Shown here piece by piece: positions 63,125-64,000 of a stretch of 64,000 bases of DNA; positions within the stretch are counted from its first letter, which is position 1; each line of letters opens with the position of its first letter. Origin of the DNA: Polyangium spumosum (GTDB lineage Bacteria > Myxococcota_A > Polyangia > Polyangiales > Polyangiaceae); NCBI RefSeq assembly GCF_009649845.1, contig NZ_WJIE01000001.1, forward strand, positions 248,001 to 312,000, read 5' to 3'. Made by a program: the position numbers and the translations under genes. The notes under the pieces were generated by a model. The model was given only the letters and a program-made list of their open reading frames with translations. It did no database searches and was not told the DNA's origin.

Positions 63125-64000
63125 TCAGTTGAGCTCGCTCTCCGGGCGTTCGGCCTGCTCGGCCTCGAGGAAGGTCGCGGTGATCTCCCGCTCGAGCGCG
63201 AGGCTGATCTCCCGCTCGATGCCCTCGACGCTGCCAGCGAGCCTGGCCACGTTGATCGCATACACGAAGATCCGCGCGCAAGGCACATCCGCGCGCCCGC
63301 CACGAGAGAGGTCGTCCGACATGAGCCCATCCAGCAAGACGAGCGCTCGCGGGTCGACGCCCTCGGCCACGAGCTCCATGCCGGGGACGTCGGAGACGTA
63401 CACGTCGGCCGCATCGACGTACCGACGCAAGACCGGGTTCAGCCCGGCGATCGCCTTCTGCGCGATCCCGGCGAACGCCTCGCGCCCCGGCGCCCAGGGA
63501 GGCAGCCCCATCTCGATGTCGAGCTCACGCGCATGCAAGAAGGCCTGCGTCGCGCCCCGCATGTCGCCGCGTTCGTCGCGCACGAGCCCGAGGTAGTAGT
63601 ACGCCTCCACGTGCCGCGGATCCTTCATCGCCGCCTCTTCCACGAGCCGCGCGGCCCGCTCCGTCTGCCCGATCTCGTAAAGCGCGCGCCCGACGAGGAA
63701 GGTATGATTGGGGTTGTCGTACGGCCCGCTCGGAATCCGCTCGACGACACGAGCGGCCTCCTCCGTGTCCCCCTTCGCGAGGAGGGCATCGAACTTGAGG
63801 AGGAGGGCATCGATGATCTCCTCGTCGACCTCGGCGAGATCGAGGGCCTGGTCGCACATCTCGATCGCCTGGTCGTACTCGCCGAGCGGATGGATGTACA
63901 CCTCGGCCGCGTTGAGCATGGCCTCGAGGTAGGTGTCATCGAGGGCGATGGCCTGCCGATAATTCTCGATCGCCTCCTCGCCGTCGCCTTCGAGGGCCGC
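63125..64000 (-). CDS. TPR protein with degenerate zincin-like C-terminus (5' truncated by window)
   Basis: The gene runs in from the right edge; an in-frame reading continues upstream of the ATG at 63919, so that ATG need not be the true start. TPR repeats extend from the edge through EVYIHPLGEYDQAIEMCDQALDLAEVDEE and the ALYEIGQTERAARLVEEAAMKDPRHVEAYYYLGLVRDERGD region. The last ~100 residues (PCARIFVYAINVARLAG...EIREISLALEREITATF) look like the DUF1025/zincin family, where the expected HExxH reads REITA, so the metal site is lost. Probably a protein-binding scaffold. The stop is 20 bases before the membrane-protein gene downstream. Confidence 0.7.
   Translation of the reverse strand, partial: AALEGDGEEAIENYRQAIALDDTYLEAMLNAAEVYIHPLGEYDQAIEMCDQALDLAEVDEEIIDALLLKFDALLAKGDTEEAARVVERIPSGPYDNPNHTFLVGRALYEIGQTERAARLVEEAAMKDPRHVEAYYYLGLVRDERGDMRGATQAFLHARELDIEMGLPPWAPGREAFAGIAQKAIAGLNPVLRRYVDAADVYVSDVPGMELVAEGVDPRALVLLDGLMSDDLSRGGRADVPCARIFVYAINVARLAGSVEGIEREISLALEREITATFLEAEQAERPESELN

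Overview
The window is GC-rich chromosomal DNA with high gene density, many Ser/Gly-rich lipoproteins with small-residue lipobox ends, a Roadblock/MglB-like protein, a PASTA-less Ser/Thr kinase, large multidomain fusions and Lys/Ala-rich histone-like tails. This combination points to a myxobacterium (Myxococcota, probably order Polyangiales, a Sorangium/Polyangium-like organism). That placement is inferred from gene content and composition; no rRNA or tRNA gene was recognised here.

Left part (1-25350). The C-terminal end of a Fic-like protein is followed by nth (endonuclease III), then, on the minus strand, a large fused NAD(P)H/FAD oxidoreductase coupled to meaB. Next comes a minus-strand run of roadblock protein - aroQ - accB - accC (shikimate step plus the first step of fatty-acid synthesis). 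An aconitase-family protein that has lost its iron-sulphur ligands follows, then a DUF4139-type lipoprotein, a sulfatase-fold lipoprotein, a DUF1998-type helicase, and a lipoprotein-maturation cluster with two tandem lspA genes and lgt. The region ends with a cupin/XRE regulator and a minus-strand run of three unrecognised genes - trxC - folD.

Centre (25350-32300). About 500 bases without a gene hold a tandem array of 42-43-base repeats. Directly after it lies the most interesting locus: a 1590-residue protein with an N-terminal PD-(D/E)XK-type nuclease, a STAND-type NTPase and a long sensor-like C-terminal part, whose last ~90 residues resemble the small partner of AbiEii toxins. Its stop overlaps a gene for an AbiEii-family nucleotidyltransferase. 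A coiled-coil protein of unknown role follows. I read this as a candidate anti-phage system that joins an Avs-like sensor/nuclease to an AbiE-type toxin module.

Right part (32300-64000). Here are a lytic transglycosylase fused to a metal-site-less M16 peptidase-like region, a duplicated-domain membrane protein, an M61-like peptidase, two large secreted lipoproteins (DUF4091/GH123-like and FG-GAP/CARDB), a TPM-TIM44-like pair, a coupled Schlafen AlbA_2-type/ParA-like pair, trpS with a probable leaderless start, and a second 43-base repeat array that shares a 15-base core with the first. A LOG-like protein, a degenerate PAS histidine kinase, a RutE-like nitroreductase, a Ser/Thr kinase, a CAP-domain lipoprotein, a PaaZ/BoxD-like aldehyde dehydrogenase, a Q/P-rich membrane protein, a TolC-like channel, a TPR protein, a DEAD-box RNA helicase and a TPR protein cut by the window end complete the region.
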